From Halohasta litorea (GTDB taxonomy: Archaea; Halobacteriota; Halobacteria; Halobacteriales; Haloferacaceae), in NCBI RefSeq assembly GCF_024494645.1, contig NZ_JANHDJ010000001.1:248001-312000 (forward strand): DNA of 64,000 nt. The letters run 5' to 3'. A program made the translations under genes and the position numbers. Below, piece by piece: positions 17,112 through 25,362 of the stretch. How positions within the stretch are numbered: position 1 is the stretch's first letter; every line of letters begins with the position of its first letter. Below the pieces are notes generated by a model. The model did no database searches and was not told where the DNA came from. It saw only the letters and a program-made list of their open reading frames with translations.

Positions 17112-18362
17112 TTAGTCGGCCGTCGACACCGACTGCTGGCCCGCCGTAGCCAGCCGCCGGACGGCTGGCAGCGCGATGACGGCGATCGCGATTTCCAGCC
17201 CGCCGACCACGAGAAATGCCGTCAGATAGTCGGTTGAGGAGCCTACGACGCCGCCGATCAGGAACCCACTTAAAAAGCCGAGGCTGCCGAAGACGTTGAA
17301 GCCGCCCATCGCCACCCCGCGTTCGCCGGGGTCGACCAGATCGGTCACGAGCGCCATCGTCGCCGGAGCGACGAACGCCCCGGCCACGCCGACAAGCACC
17401 ATCAGTCCCATCGCGAGCTCGACCGTTGTGGCCAGTCCAACCGCGATGATCGTCAGGCCGTAACCGATCGACCCGGCGACGACCGGGAGAAAGCGGCCGA
17501 TCCGGTCCGACAGCGATCCAAGGGGATACTGCAGGAGGGCAAACGGGAAGAAGAACAGCGCCAGCGCGATCCCGACTCCCGCCGCATCGAGGTCGAACAC
17601 GTCGCCGAAGTAGAACACGCCAACGAGCGAGAAGAACCCCGCCGTCAGCCGGTCGATAAATCCGAATGCGAATGGGACGCCGAGAGACGGGGTCGACCGA
17701 AGCGTCTCGATGGCGGCCCCGAGGTCGCGGCGGTCGGCTGCTGGCTGCGGTGCCGCGTCGTCGGCCTCTGCGATGGTATCGGAGACGGTCGCCGCCAGCA
17801 GGCCCGCCGCCGCCAGTACGGCCGCTCCGGCGTACACCGGCCCCACGGGATCGATCGCCGAGAGCTGGCCTCCGGTGACCGAGCCGATGGCCGCCCCGAG
17901 TCCGATCGCGATCCCCGCCGCACCCATATTCCGACCGTTGCCGCCCGAGAGATCCATCAGCATCGTGATTCCCAGCGAGAAGGCTCCGATGGTGAACGCG
18001 CCGCCGAGCAGCCGAACGAGGAGCGCGCCCCGAAAGCCGACGCCGAGTGTAGGCAGCGACGCCAACAGGAGGTAACTGGCCGCGCCGCCGATGGCTCCGG
18101 CGACCACGAGGGGGGTGCGTCGCCCCAGCGCGTCGCTGGCCGCGCCCCAGACCACAGCAAACGCGACGAAGGCTCCGAACTCGGCGACGAGGAACCACAT
18201 CCCCGCCCGAATTTCGCCCGGCGCGCCGAGGGCGACGATCAGCCCATCGAGTCCAGGATACAGCAGTACCTGCGAGACCAGCACGGCCCAGACGACGACT
18301 CCCAGCCGGAGCCGGGGGCTGCCGAGGCGCGTCCGCAGTCGACCGATCGCTGGCCCGTCCAT
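17112..18362 (-). CDS. MFS transporter
   Basis: A 416-residue protein with about twelve transmembrane helices in two halves separated by a hydrophilic loop near 190-215 (EADDAAPQPAADRRDLG), and the MFS loop motif in SDALGRRTPLVVAG after helix 2, echoed by SDRIGRFLPVVAG in the second half. It probably exports or imports a small molecule driven by an ion gradient; the substrate is unknown. It starts 7 bp after the stop of an iron-binding-type lipoprotein gene, so the two form an operon, and a metal or siderophore-related role is a reasonable guess, not a reading. Confidence 0.88.
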   Translation of the reverse strand: MDGPAIGRLRTRLGSPRLRLGVVVWAVLVSQVLLYPGLDGLIVALGAPGEIRAGMWFLVAEFGAFVAFAVVWGAASDALGRRTPLVVAGAIGGAASYLLLASLPTLGVGFRGALLVRLLGGAFTIGAFSLGITMLMDLSGGNGRNMGAAGIAIGLGAAIGSVTGGQLSAIDPVGPVYAGAAVLAAAGLLAATVSDTIAEADDAAPQPAADRRDLGAAIETLRSTPSLGVPFAFGFIDRLTAGFFSLVGVFYFGDVFDLDAAGVGIALALFFFPFALLQYPLGSLSDRIGRFLPVVAGSIGYGLTIIAVGLATTVELAMGLMVLVGVAGAFVAPATMALVTDLVDPGERGVAMGGFNVFGSLGFLSGFLIGGVVGSSTDYLTAFLVVGGLEIAIAVIALPAVRRLATAGQQSVSTAD

Positions 18363-18369
18363 CTCGCTT

Positions 18370-19437
18370 CTACGAGAGTGTATGGGTCGGGGTCTTGAAA
18401 AAGGCCGTCTCGTAGCCCTCGTGGCGGGCGACCTGCGGCGGGGTCGTCACCTCGACTGTCACCGATTCCTCGCCGGTCACGCCGGGCGCGCTGACGCCGT
18501 AGTGGAAGCCGAGTTCCGGATCGAGTCCAGGAGCCAGCGAGTCCGCCAGCACTGTCTCGCCGCTGGCGTCATCGAGGGTCACATCGAGGCCCATATCCGG
18601 GACAACGAACTCGTTGTAGCGGGTCGCCGCCGTCACAGCGAGATACGGATCGGTACCGAAGCGGTCGGCCGAAAGCAGGCTCGCCCGGTAGCGGATGTCG
18701 TCGGCGGTCCCCTCACCCATCGCCGTCCCGCCCAGTTCGCGGGCGGTGCCCGTCGGCATCCCATCCATCGCCATCGGCTCGACCGCGCCCTCGTCGCCCG
18801 CCTGGTCGTACTCCGTAAAGTCGAGGTCGTTCCGGCCCGCCTCGCTGTACTCGAAGTCGATCTCGACCGTCTCGGGTGCGTCGAGTCGATTCTCGAAGTC
18901 GCCGAACCGGTCGGCGGTGACACTGCCGACAGTCACTGCGGCCGTGTAGCCGCCGTCGCCGTCGAGGTGGTAGTTGTCGCCGTAGTGGAACCCCATCCGC
19001 TGGGAGAGCATCGGGTAGATCGTCTCGCGTTCGTCGACGTCGTCGCCGCCCGTGACGGCGATGTCGACGCTCGAAACCGGGAGGACGACCCCAGTGTCGG
19101 CGTCCCAAACGTTGGCCATCAGGTGGACCGCGTCGTCGGCGTTGACCTCGAAGATTCGGGACTCGTAGCCGCCGTCGTCGCCCCGGAAAACGCGCCAAAA
19201 GCGGTGGGGGAATGTATACATCAGACTGACGCGCCGCCCGTCGCTGGTCGTGGCCATCCCGGCCATCTGCATCTGCTCGGTGTGGGTCGGCCAGTAGATC
19301 CGCTCGGGTCGCGGGTCGACCAGCGGTGGCTCCCGGCCGTAGGTCGTCTCGGCGGCCGACTCGAAGGCCTCGACACAGCCCGCGGCCGTCGCTGTGAGTC
19401 CCGCGGCCGTCGCTGCGAGAAACCGTCGTCTATCCAT
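18370..19437 (-). CDS. Tat-exported lipoprotein resembling P19/Tp34 iron-binding proteins
   Basis: The 355-residue protein begins MDRRRFLAATAAGLTATAAGC: a twin-arginine signal with a lipobox cysteine at 21, so it is anchored outside the membrane. The mature part has a met-rich HTEQMQMAGMATTSDGRRVS strand and YPMLSQRMGFHYGDNYHLDG, a pattern like the His/Met copper-iron site of the Tp34/P19 family (Fe2+ transport proteins). A second HYGVSAPGVTGEE segment lies near the C-terminus. It is the first gene of an operon with the MFS transporter 7 bp downstream. A role in metal uptake is inferred. Confidence 0.7.
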   Translation of the reverse strand: MDRRRFLAATAAGLTATAAGCVEAFESAAETTYGREPPLVDPRPERIYWPTHTEQMQMAGMATTSDGRRVSLMYTFPHRFWRVFRGDDGGYESRIFEVNADDAVHLMANVWDADTGVVLPVSSVDIAVTGGDDVDERETIYPMLSQRMGFHYGDNYHLDGDGGYTAAVTVGSVTADRFGDFENRLDAPETVEIDFEYSEAGRNDLDFTEYDQAGDEGAVEPMAMDGMPTGTARELGGTAMGEGTADDIRYRASLLSADRFGTDPYLAVTAATRYNEFVVPDMGLDVTLDDASGETVLADSLAPGLDPELGFHYGVSAPGVTGEESVTVEVTTPPQVARHEGYETAFFKTPTHTLS

Positions 19438-19524
19438 ATTCGTCCTAAGTACTTCGACCTCATACGGATTCTGGTTCGACAGTCGAACCCCGACCGATGG
19501 CAGCCTCGATCTGTTCCCCTGCTG

Positions 19525-19794
19525 CTACTCCCAGTAGTCATCGACCGACTCCCCGGCGAGCCGAGCCCGGACGAACAGGTAGGCGAAATGCACCGGGACG
19601 TAGCCGAAAGCGAGGAGCCAGCCCTGTGGGTGTGAAACCAGCTCCCAGAACCGCTCTGCAGCGCCGACACCAACGCCGGGCGATACCGTTTCGAAGCCGG
19701 TAATCGATTCGATGGCCGGGCCGAAACCGGTAGTGAACACGAACAGATAGACACCGGCCACTCCGATAATTTCAAGCGACTGTCTATTACTCAT
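19525..19794 (-). CDS. Small two-helix membrane protein
   Basis: An 89-residue protein with hydrophobic helices at about 8-28 (IIGVAGVYLFVFTTGFGP) and 57-77 (GWLLAFGYVPVHFAYLFV), and a short charged tail ARLAGESVDDYWE. The family is unknown to me. A longer frame starts at 19881, but ATG at 19794 is preferred: it lies about 40 bases downstream of a TATA-like gatatacc on the minus strand, and the upstream codons are rich in Arg and Ser. It is divergent from the DyP-like gene and may share a control region with it. Confidence 0.65.
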   Translation of the reverse strand: MSNRQSLEIIGVAGVYLFVFTTGFGPAIESITGFETVSPGVGVGAAERFWELVSHPQGWLLAFGYVPVHFAYLFVRARLAGESVDDYWE

Positions 19795-19907
19795 CGTCTC
19801 TTCGGACAGTGAAGCGTAGTAGCTGATCCGGTATATCCGTGTGGAACGCCGACCGGTTCGGATCGGTTGATCAGAATCCATTTGGACGCTGACCGCCTAC
19901 GGCGCCC

Positions 19908-21209
19908 ATGGAGCTCCCGGGACCGAACGCCTCGCGTCGACGGTTTTTGAAAGCGGCCCTGGCGGTCGGCGGCGCGAGCGCGCTGTCGGCCTGTCTCGAC
20001 CGGTTCGGCGACGAGCCGATCCCGCAAGGCGTCGACGATCCGACCACCCTCCCCGACCGGCAGTTCGCCTGGAACGACAGTCTCGACCGCGACGACGGCG
20101 GCAACGTCGTCCTCCCCGAGCATCACCTCTTTTTGTATGTACGGTACGACGGTGAGGCGAGCGACGGGATTCCGACCGCCACTGACCGCGACACGCTGGA
20201 AGCCGCTCTCCGAACCATCGAACGCGCCTTCGAGTGGAGCAACCGGGGCGTCGTGTTCGATCTCGGCTACTCGCCGCGCTACTTCGACCGCTTCGAGGCG
20301 CCGCTGCCCGATTCCATCGATCTCCCGCCGCCCACTCGACTCACGCCGGTCGACACGCCCACCCTCGACGACCAGGATGCCCTACTGCATCTCGCCTCGG
20401 ACCGCTCGGACGCGCTCATGCGGATCGAGGAGACCCTCCTTGGAACGGGCGAGACGCTCAACGGCATCGAGGTCGCGGGGCGGCTCGGCGACGTGTTCGC
20501 GGTCGACGACCGCCGAACCGGATTCATCGGACCGGGGCTCCCGGCAGCGAATCAGGGGATCGGTGGAATTCCCGAAGACGGTCCCGTCCCCGAGGAGTCG
20601 CCCCTCTTTATGGGGTTCAAGGCCGGGTTCGCCGCCAATCAGGCCACCGAGGCGTACGTCACGATCCAGGAGGGCCCCTTTACTGGTGGGACGACCAAAC
20701 ACGTCGCCCGGATCCGCCAGCAGCTCGACAAGTGGTACGCCGAAAACAGCCACGACGAGATGGTGAGCAAGCTGTTCAGCCCCCGACTCGCCGAGGACGG
20801 AGCTGTCGAGGGCGTCGGCACCAATCTCGGTGACGACAGCGGCATCACTGAAGAAATCTACGAGCGGATCGACGAGACAGCCAGCGAGTTCGGCCTGGTT
20901 GGCCACGCCGAAAAGGCAGCCCGAGCCAATCGGGACAGCGAAGGGAACGTCCGGACACTGCGCCGCCACGTCGAGTCGACCGACAACGACAACGCCAGCC
21001 TGCAGTTCCCCTCCTATCAGCAAGGCATCGGGGAGTTCGAGGCCGTCCAGGAGGCGATGAACGGGACGGATCTCGTCGGCGACCACCCCGAGATCGACCC
21101 ACGGGTCAAAAACGGGATCTTCCGCTACATTTTCGTGGAGAATCGGGGGAACTTCCTCGTGCCGCCGCGGTCGGTGCGGGCGTTTCCGACACCGACCGGA
21201 TCGCCATAG
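19908..21209 (+). CDS. Tat-exported DyP-peroxidase-like protein with altered motif
   Basis: The 433-residue product has a twin-arginine signal (SRRRFLKAALAVGGASALSAC) with lipobox cysteine. It has a DyP-type peroxidase plan: an FLYVRYDG strand near 80, YSPRYFDRF, a second ferredoxin-like half starting MGFKAGFAANQATEA (235-249), and VGHAEKAARAN with H333, which sits where DyP enzymes have the proximal haem ligand. In DyP peroxidases the distal motif is GxxDG; here it is GFKAG, so the catalytic aspartate is alanine (A239). Haloarchaea have a family of such proteins. It may bind haem without normal peroxidase activity. Both the haem and the activity are inference. Confidence 0.75.
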   Translation: MELPGPNASRRRFLKAALAVGGASALSACLDRFGDEPIPQGVDDPTTLPDRQFAWNDSLDRDDGGNVVLPEHHLFLYVRYDGEASDGIPTATDRDTLEAALRTIERAFEWSNRGVVFDLGYSPRYFDRFEAPLPDSIDLPPPTRLTPVDTPTLDDQDALLHLASDRSDALMRIEETLLGTGETLNGIEVAGRLGDVFAVDDRRTGFIGPGLPAANQGIGGIPEDGPVPEESPLFMGFKAGFAANQATEAYVTIQEGPFTGGTTKHVARIRQQLDKWYAENSHDEMVSKLFSPRLAEDGAVEGVGTNLGDDSGITEEIYERIDETASEFGLVGHAEKAARANRDSEGNVRTLRRHVESTDNDNASLQFPSYQQGIGEFEAVQEAMNGTDLVGDHPEIDPRVKNGIFRYIFVENRGNFLVPPRSVRAFPTPTGSP

Positions 21210-21213
21210 ACGG

Positions 21214-21867
21214 CTACAAGCTCGCGTCGATAGCGCTGCTCACGGTGTCGTAGCTTGCGGCCCCCTCCAAGAGCTGGCCGTCAACGACCGCCCCGGGCGT
21301 GCCGGGGACGCCGAGGTCCTCGCCAGCGGTCTGGTCGGCCTGTAGCACCCCGTCGTAGGTGCCGCCGTTGGCGTCGCTCAGTACCCGACAGGGATCGTCG
21401 CCCACCGATTCGGCGAGGTCGCCGATGACCTGCCAGGAGTACTCCGATTGGCTCTCGTAGGCCGCGCGTGCGAACTCGAAAAACGCCTCGTCACCGAGTT
21501 CCTTCTGGACGCTCCGGGCGGCGTTGGCCACCGGCTCGTTCCAGTCGCTGTTGACGACGAGGAAGTCGAACCGGCGGAACCGGACCTCGTCGCCCGCATA
21601 CTCCTCTTCGAGTCGGACGAGATCATCCGTCGCGAAATCCGCACAGTGCGGACAGGCGAAATCCTCGAAGAGATCGACGGTGACCGCCGCCTCGTCGCTG
21701 CCGACGGTCGGCTGTGGTAGCTCGTCGACCGGATCACGGTCGGTCAGCTCACAGCTATGGGAGGTGTCGGCGGCTCCCGATCCGCCGCCACCGAGACAGC
21801 CCGCGACCCCAGTTCCGACCGTCACTGCGCCCGTCGCTGCGAGATACCGTCGCCGAGTCTGTTTCAT
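21214..21867 (-). CDS. DsbA-like thioredoxin-fold lipoprotein
   Basis: A 217-residue protein starting MKQTRRRYLAATGAVTVGTG, a Tat signal ending in the lipobox VAGC. The mature part has the active-site CPHC in LFEDFACPHCADFATDD, a helical insertion, and the cis-proline strand GVPGTPGAVVDG. It should make or shuffle disulfide bonds in secreted proteins on the outer face of the membrane. A longer upstream frame exists but ATG at 21867 is fixed by the signal peptide and a TATA box (21887-21896) about 25 bases before it. It converges with the DyP-like gene, with 4 bp between stops. Confidence 0.9.
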   Translation of the reverse strand: MKQTRRRYLAATGAVTVGTGVAGCLGGGGSGAADTSHSCELTDRDPVDELPQPTVGSDEAAVTVDLFEDFACPHCADFATDDLVRLEEEYAGDEVRFRRFDFLVVNSDWNEPVANAARSVQKELGDEAFFEFARAAYESQSEYSWQVIGDLAESVGDDPCRVLSDANGGTYDGVLQADQTAGEDLGVPGTPGAVVDGQLLEGAASYDTVSSAIDASL

Positions 21868-21886
21868 ATCTTCCCATAGGTGTGAC

Positions 21887-21896
21887 AATATATATG
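21887..21896 (-). promoter_or_regulatory. TATA box of the DsbA-like gene
   Basis: The run aatatatatg, read on the minus strand, is centred about 25 bases from the start codon at 21867, pointing to a leaderless transcript. Confidence 0.6.
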
Positions 21897-21999
21897 CCCA
21901 CTGACCTCCCCGCCGGTGGTGAGACCGACGCCACCCGAACCGGCCGCCACCCTCCGAAATGGCGATAGGACTATGGGGTATGTCGACAGAGAACAGTGT

Positions 22000-22398
22000 A
22001 TGCCGACAGTCACGTTTCGCGGCCGGGAGATCGAGTGCACGGAAGGCGAAACGCTTCGGAACGTGCTCCAGCGGGCCGGGCTCTCGCCGCACAACGGGAA
22101 GGCCGAGACGTTCAACTGCAAGGGGTTTGCCTCCTGTGGTACCTGTGCGGTCGCCGTCGATGGCGAGGTCAGCGACGTCGGGATTCGGGAGAAGGGCCGA
22201 CTGCTCGTCCCGCCGCACCACCCGAACTACGATCTGCGACTCTCCTGTCAGACGAAAGTAATGGGCGACGTTGCGGTCGAGAAGTATCCGGGCTACTGGG
22301 GGACGAAGATCGCCGATGGACCGCTGCCGCCGGTCGACGAGGGTGACGAGGCCGATGACGATGCCGATCCGGGGCCGAGCGAGACAGCCGCCGACTGA
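22000..22398 (+). CDS. [2Fe-2S] ferredoxin-like protein
   Basis: A 132-residue protein with a plant/mammal-type ferredoxin fold: MPTVTFRGREIECTEGETLR, cluster cysteines in NCKGFASCGTC (spacing C-x5-C-x2-C, as in adrenodoxin-type proteins), and a fourth cysteine in LRLSCQTKV. The acidic tail (DEGDEADDDADPGPSE) is a halophilic feature. It probably carries electrons to an unidentified partner. Earlier in-frame starts exist (for example 21973), but ATG at 22000 begins exactly at the first strand of the domain. A hairpin (gtcgaa / ttcgac around a 3-base loop, 22401-22415) follows the stop and may help end the transcript. Confidence 0.88.
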   Translation: MPTVTFRGREIECTEGETLRNVLQRAGLSPHNGKAETFNCKGFASCGTCAVAVDGEVSDVGIREKGRLLVPPHHPNYDLRLSCQTKVMGDVAVEKYPGYWGTKIADGPLPPVDEGDEADDDADPGPSETAAD

Positions 22399-22430
22399 GT
22401 GTCGAACGGTTCGACTACTTCGGATACTGG

Positions 22431-22502
22431 TATTTATAAAACATTATCGACTGAATGCGAGACTGCGGGCGCGAGTCTTGCAAAGCGGTTCGATCAGTTT
22501 GA
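22431..22502 (+). promoter_or_regulatory. Orphan TATA box followed by a hairpin
   Basis: A good TATA box, tatttataaa (22431-22440), is followed at the expected start distance by an 8-bp stem (22457-22464 with 22474-22481, one G-T pair, 9-base loop). The only reading frame there encodes 15 residues, MRDCGRESCKAVRSV. It may drive a small RNA, or a roughly 190-base leader of the membrane protein gene at 22653, which lacks an obvious box of its own. Confidence 0.4.
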
Positions 22503-22652
22503 GTTGCTGTGATACCTCGGTGTAGGCGATTCACCGAATGTACTGCGGTGTCGAAACTAGCTAAATTCTCGTCTGGTGTTGAACCGGCGGTCTGGATAAT
22601 TCCCGAGCGACCACACCACAGTGGAAAGAATGACGTAGCGACTGGTTTTCAT

Positions 22653-23021
22653 ATGGATATGGCAACCGTCTCGTCAGTTGCGTTGGGGGGCTTACAAGTA
22701 ATCGCTTTGTTGGCCGCAGTGATCGTTGCTGGCTCAAGATTGTTGATCGCTGGACTGGGGCCAAATCACAGGGAAGATAGTAGGAACAATTGGCTTGCAA
22801 AACTCATTGCATATGGTGCGATTTTTTCACTTATTACGCTTTTCTCAGCTTCGATTCTATTTATTATTGGGTTAATGGGTGCGTATGGAATGCCCCCGCT
22901 GATAGATTTAGCATTTATTTTTCTACTACTCGGACTTGCAGCGTTCGGTGTTCCGATGGTACTACTTATCTATTATAAAAGCCAGCAAGGTAAGCTACCG
23001 TCGCTTGAACCGTCCCGCTAA
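22653..23021 (+). CDS. Three-helix membrane protein of unknown family
   Basis: The 122-residue product has three hydrophobic helices: about 9-30 (LGGLQVIALLAAVIVAG), 50-75 (IAYGAIFSLITLFSASILFI) and 82-110 (LIDLAFIFLLLGLAAFGVP). No motif identifies a function. The DNA is more AT-rich than the neighbouring ferredoxin and phoU genes, hinting at recent arrival. Two candidate ATGs lie 6 bases apart (22653 and 22659); a much longer in-frame start at 22509 is unlikely since the intervening residues are not membrane-like. It converges on phoU with 10 bp between stops. Confidence 0.6.
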   Translation: MDMATVSSVALGGLQVIALLAAVIVAGSRLLIAGLGPNHREDSRNNWLAKLIAYGAIFSLITLFSASILFIIGLMGAYGMPPLIDLAFIFLLLGLAAFGVPMVLLIYYKSQQGKLPSLEPSR

Positions 23022-23031
23022 ATCTAACCTC

Positions 23032-23694
23032 TCAGTAAAGCAGTTGATCATCGCCGTCGACCATATATAAACTCCTGGCGGCGATGTTGACCGCGTGGTC
23101 GCCGACCCGCTCGATGTCCCGCACCGTCAGCAGGCCGCGGGAGGCGGCCGTCCGGGTAGCCTCCCGGTCGCCGTCGGTCCCCGAGAGCAGCGACCGAATG
23201 ACCCGCTGGGTGGCCCGGTCGCAGGCCGAATCGAGGCCGTCGTCCCGTTCGGCGACCGCCCGGCAGGCCGCCGGATCGCCCGCTTCGTAGGCCTCGATTG
23301 CCGCCGCAACCATTGTGCCCGCATCGCTGCCGAGGGCTTCGACGTCGACCGCGGGATGTATCCCTTCGTGTCCGGCGCGGGTCCGGGCGGCGAGATTGGT
23401 TGCGAGATCGCCGATCCGTTCGAGATCGGTGCTGATCTTAAACGAGGCCGTAATCAGCCGGAGATCCGAGGCCACCGGCTGCTGGAGGGCGATCAGGTCC
23501 ATACACTGGGCTTCGAGTTCGAGATACCGCTCGTTGATCTCGCTGTCGCCCGCCACCACCTCGTCGGCGAGCCAGCGGTCGCCGGTGGCGGCGGCTGTGA
23601 GGGCATCCTCATAGCGGTCGACGACCAACTCGGCCATCAGGATGACCTCGGTTTCGAGCCACGCCAGCCGCTCGCGGTAGTCGCTGCGGGACAT
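23032..23694 (-). CDS. phoU: PhoU-family phosphate regulator
   Basis: A 220-residue all-helical PhoU protein with the two-repeat structure: a first metal-binding motif in ISTDLERIGDLATNLA and a second in VRDIERVGDHAVNIAARS, both E-R-x-G-D signatures. PhoU proteins restrain phosphate uptake through Pst and keep cytoplasmic phosphate in bounds. The gene is divergent from pstSCAB, separated by about 590 bp that also includes a possible 39-codon gene just upstream of it. With the AbrB-PhoU gene after pstB it makes two PhoU proteins in one locus. Confidence 0.93.
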   Translation of the reverse strand: MSRSDYRERLAWLETEVILMAELVVDRYEDALTAAATGDRWLADEVVAGDSEINERYLELEAQCMDLIALQQPVASDLRLITASFKISTDLERIGDLATNLAARTRAGHEGIHPAVDVEALGSDAGTMVAAAIEAYEAGDPAACRAVAERDDGLDSACDRATQRVIRSLLSGTDGDREATRTAASRGLLTVRDIERVGDHAVNIAARSLYMVDGDDQLLY

Positions 23695-23697
23695 CGC

Positions 23698-23817
23698 TTA
23701 TCCGGCCGTGCCCATACTGTGGGTGTTCTCCTGGAGGCGGTCTCGGGAACCGATCAGGGCGGGTTCGCTGCTCGATTCCTCGCTCGTAACGGGAGAGTCC
23801 GACTGGTGGGTTGCCAT
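23698..23817 (-). CDS. Possible 39-residue leader protein upstream of phoU
   Basis: A short frame, starting MATHQSDSPVTSEESSSEPA, ends 3 bases before the phoU ATG. It is polar, Ser/Glu-rich and ends NTHSMGTAG. A TATA-like gatttatgac (about 23870-23880, minus strand) lies upstream, so the phoU transcript would cover it first. Composition is haloarchaeal and the tight spacing suggests translational coupling, but there is no recognisable domain and the frame is short enough to arise by chance. Confidence 0.35.
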   Translation of the reverse strand: MATHQSDSPVTSEESSSEPALIGSRDRLQENTHSMGTAG

Positions 23818-24196
23818 AGGGATCAGGATACGTGCCGGGACGGCTCGTCGGCTGATCCTTCGGCAACCAGTCATAAATCGACTGCTAAGAGCGGTATCAT
23901 CGGTTGGGGAGGCCACAGTAGCAATATATAGCCAGTGTGAACCCCGTCCCCGATGCCGACAGTATAACCCGGAGCCGAGACGTGGAGGCGACCGTCCCCG
24001 GTCGATCCCACCGTGTCGGTGTGAACCGTTAGCCGATTGTGTCGCGGTAGCCGCTGTCACGGCCAGCAAGGCGACCCGAACTGGGTGTCGAGGCGATGAG
24101 TGACCGCACTGACGCTGCCCTCATCGAATACGCAACTGACACGCACTGCGTGCTCTACGGCCGACCGGTTCGGCTACCACCGCGTTCGGGAGTCGA

Positions 24197-24235
24197 TCTA
24201 TATAGTTCTATATTGGTGTTGTGAGGGTATATACT
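24197..24235 (+). promoter_or_regulatory. Candidate phosphate operator upstream of pstS
   Basis: Two tctatat repeats start exactly 10 bp apart, one helical turn, and include ctatatagt at 24198-24206. A related ggtatatac follows at 24227-24235. The ctatatagt word recurs upstream of the AbrB-PhoU gene and, with a different first base and inverted, of the phosphatase-ppk1 operon. It lies about 80 bases before the pstS start, upstream of the TATA box, where an activator would bind. Confidence 0.45.
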
Positions 24236-24248
24236 ACTCATAGCATCG

Positions 24249-24257
24249 TATTTTTAT
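24249..24257 (+). promoter_or_regulatory. TATA box of the pst operon
   Basis: The stretch tatttttat is centred 26-27 bases before the pstS ATG at 24280, so the pst mRNA is probably leaderless. Confidence 0.65.
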
Positions 24258-24279
24258 CCCGTATCAAAACAGAGTGGTG

Positions 24280-25284
24280 ATGGCAGCTAACGACCACGGC
24301 CGTTCTCTCGACGCAGTATCGCGACGGAAGTTTCTCGTCGGTGCTGGCTCTGCCGGTGCCGTTGGCATCGCAGGCTGTACCAGCACCGGCGATGGCGGTC
24401 TCGGTGGCAGCGACGACGGGGGCGATGGTCTCTCCGGAGAGGTCATCGTTACCGGATCGAGTACGGTCTTTCCGGTCTCCGACGAGATTGCCCAGCGGTT
24501 CATGAGCGAAAACGGGAACGTCAACGTGACCGTCGACTCGACCGGCAGCGGTGGCGGCTTCGCCAACAACTTCTGTCCCGGCTCCTCGGACATCAACGGT
24601 GCCTCCCGACCGATCCAGGACGCCGAGGTCGAAGACTGTAGCGGAAACGATGTCGAACCTGTCGAATTCCAGATCGCGGGCGACGCCCTGACGATGGCGG
24701 TCAGCCCCGACAACGACTGGGTCGACAGCATGACCTTCGACGAGCTGGCCCAGATCTGGAGAGGCGACGACCCCGCCGAGACGTGGGCCGACATCAACTC
24801 GGAGTGGCCCGACGAAGAGTTCGAACTGTTCGGCCCCGACGATACCTCCGGGACGTTCGACTGGTTCACCGAGAACGTCGTCGGCGAGGCCGGCAGCCAC
24901 CGCAGCGACTACGAGCCGACCGAGGACGACAACACGATCATCCAGGGCATCTCGAACAACGAGTACGCGATCGGCTACTTCGGCTACGCCTACTACCAGG
25001 AGAACCAAGACCAGCTCAAGGCGCTTGACATCGCCGAGACCGCCGACGATGAGCCGACCGCTCCGAGCCTCGAGGCCGCACAGGCTGGCGACTACCCGAT
25101 GGCCCGGCCGCTGTACATCTACGCCAGCGCCGACTCGCTCAGCGAGAAAGACCAGGTCTACGCGTTCACCGAGTACTACCTCGAAAACTCCAGTGCGGAG
25201 TTCATCGCCGACGACATCGGCTACGTCCCCTCCAACCAAGAGCAAGTCGACGAGAACCTCTCGACGCTCGAAGAGTACGCCTAA
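24280..25284 (+). CDS. pstS: Phosphate ABC transporter substrate-binding lipoprotein
   Basis: A 334-residue PstS. The N-terminus has a Tat signal (SRRKFLVGAGSAGAVG) and lipobox IAGC, so it is tethered outside. Phosphate-binding segments are visible: VTGSSTVFPVSDEIA, STGSGGGFANN, INGASRPIQ and PDDTSGTFDWF, matching the Ser/Thr/Asp/Arg contacts of known PstS proteins. It captures inorganic phosphate and delivers it to PstC-PstA. Two GTG codons precede the ATG at 24280 in frame, but the ATG fits the TATA spacing. It is first in a pstSCAB operon, with 78 bp before pstC. Confidence 0.96.
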   Translation: MAANDHGRSLDAVSRRKFLVGAGSAGAVGIAGCTSTGDGGLGGSDDGGDGLSGEVIVTGSSTVFPVSDEIAQRFMSENGNVNVTVDSTGSGGGFANNFCPGSSDINGASRPIQDAEVEDCSGNDVEPVEFQIAGDALTMAVSPDNDWVDSMTFDELAQIWRGDDPAETWADINSEWPDEEFELFGPDDTSGTFDWFTENVVGEAGSHRSDYEPTEDDNTIIQGISNNEYAIGYFGYAYYQENQDQLKALDIAETADDEPTAPSLEAAQAGDYPMARPLYIYASADSLSEKDQVYAFTEYYLENSSAEFIADDIGYVPSNQEQVDENLSTLEEYA

Positions 25285-25362
25285 TCGGCCTGCGTCCGCT
25301 GATGTCCCCGCTGTCGAATCACGAATGAATTAAGCCTTCCACACAATACCTATGAGTCACCA

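Larger units (their letters stand above)
23818..24279. other. Control region between phoU and pst
   Basis: About 460 bp without a supported gene. It holds TATA-like elements for both directions, including gcaatatatagcc near 23922, and direct repeats tctatat at 24197-24203 and 24207-24213 followed by ggtatatac near 24227. A 42-codon frame at 24096-24224 runs into these elements and is probably not a gene. The region is the natural site for phosphate-dependent control of both units. Confidence 0.5.

Noticed and set aside
24096-24224. 42-codon frame upstream of pstS
   Set aside because: It runs into the candidate operator and promoter, with no domain or coupling to support it.
23818-24279. Replication origin in the AT-rich pst control region
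   Set aside because: No orc1/cdc6 gene and no origin-recognition-type repeats are present; the AT-rich words are better explained as promoters and operators.
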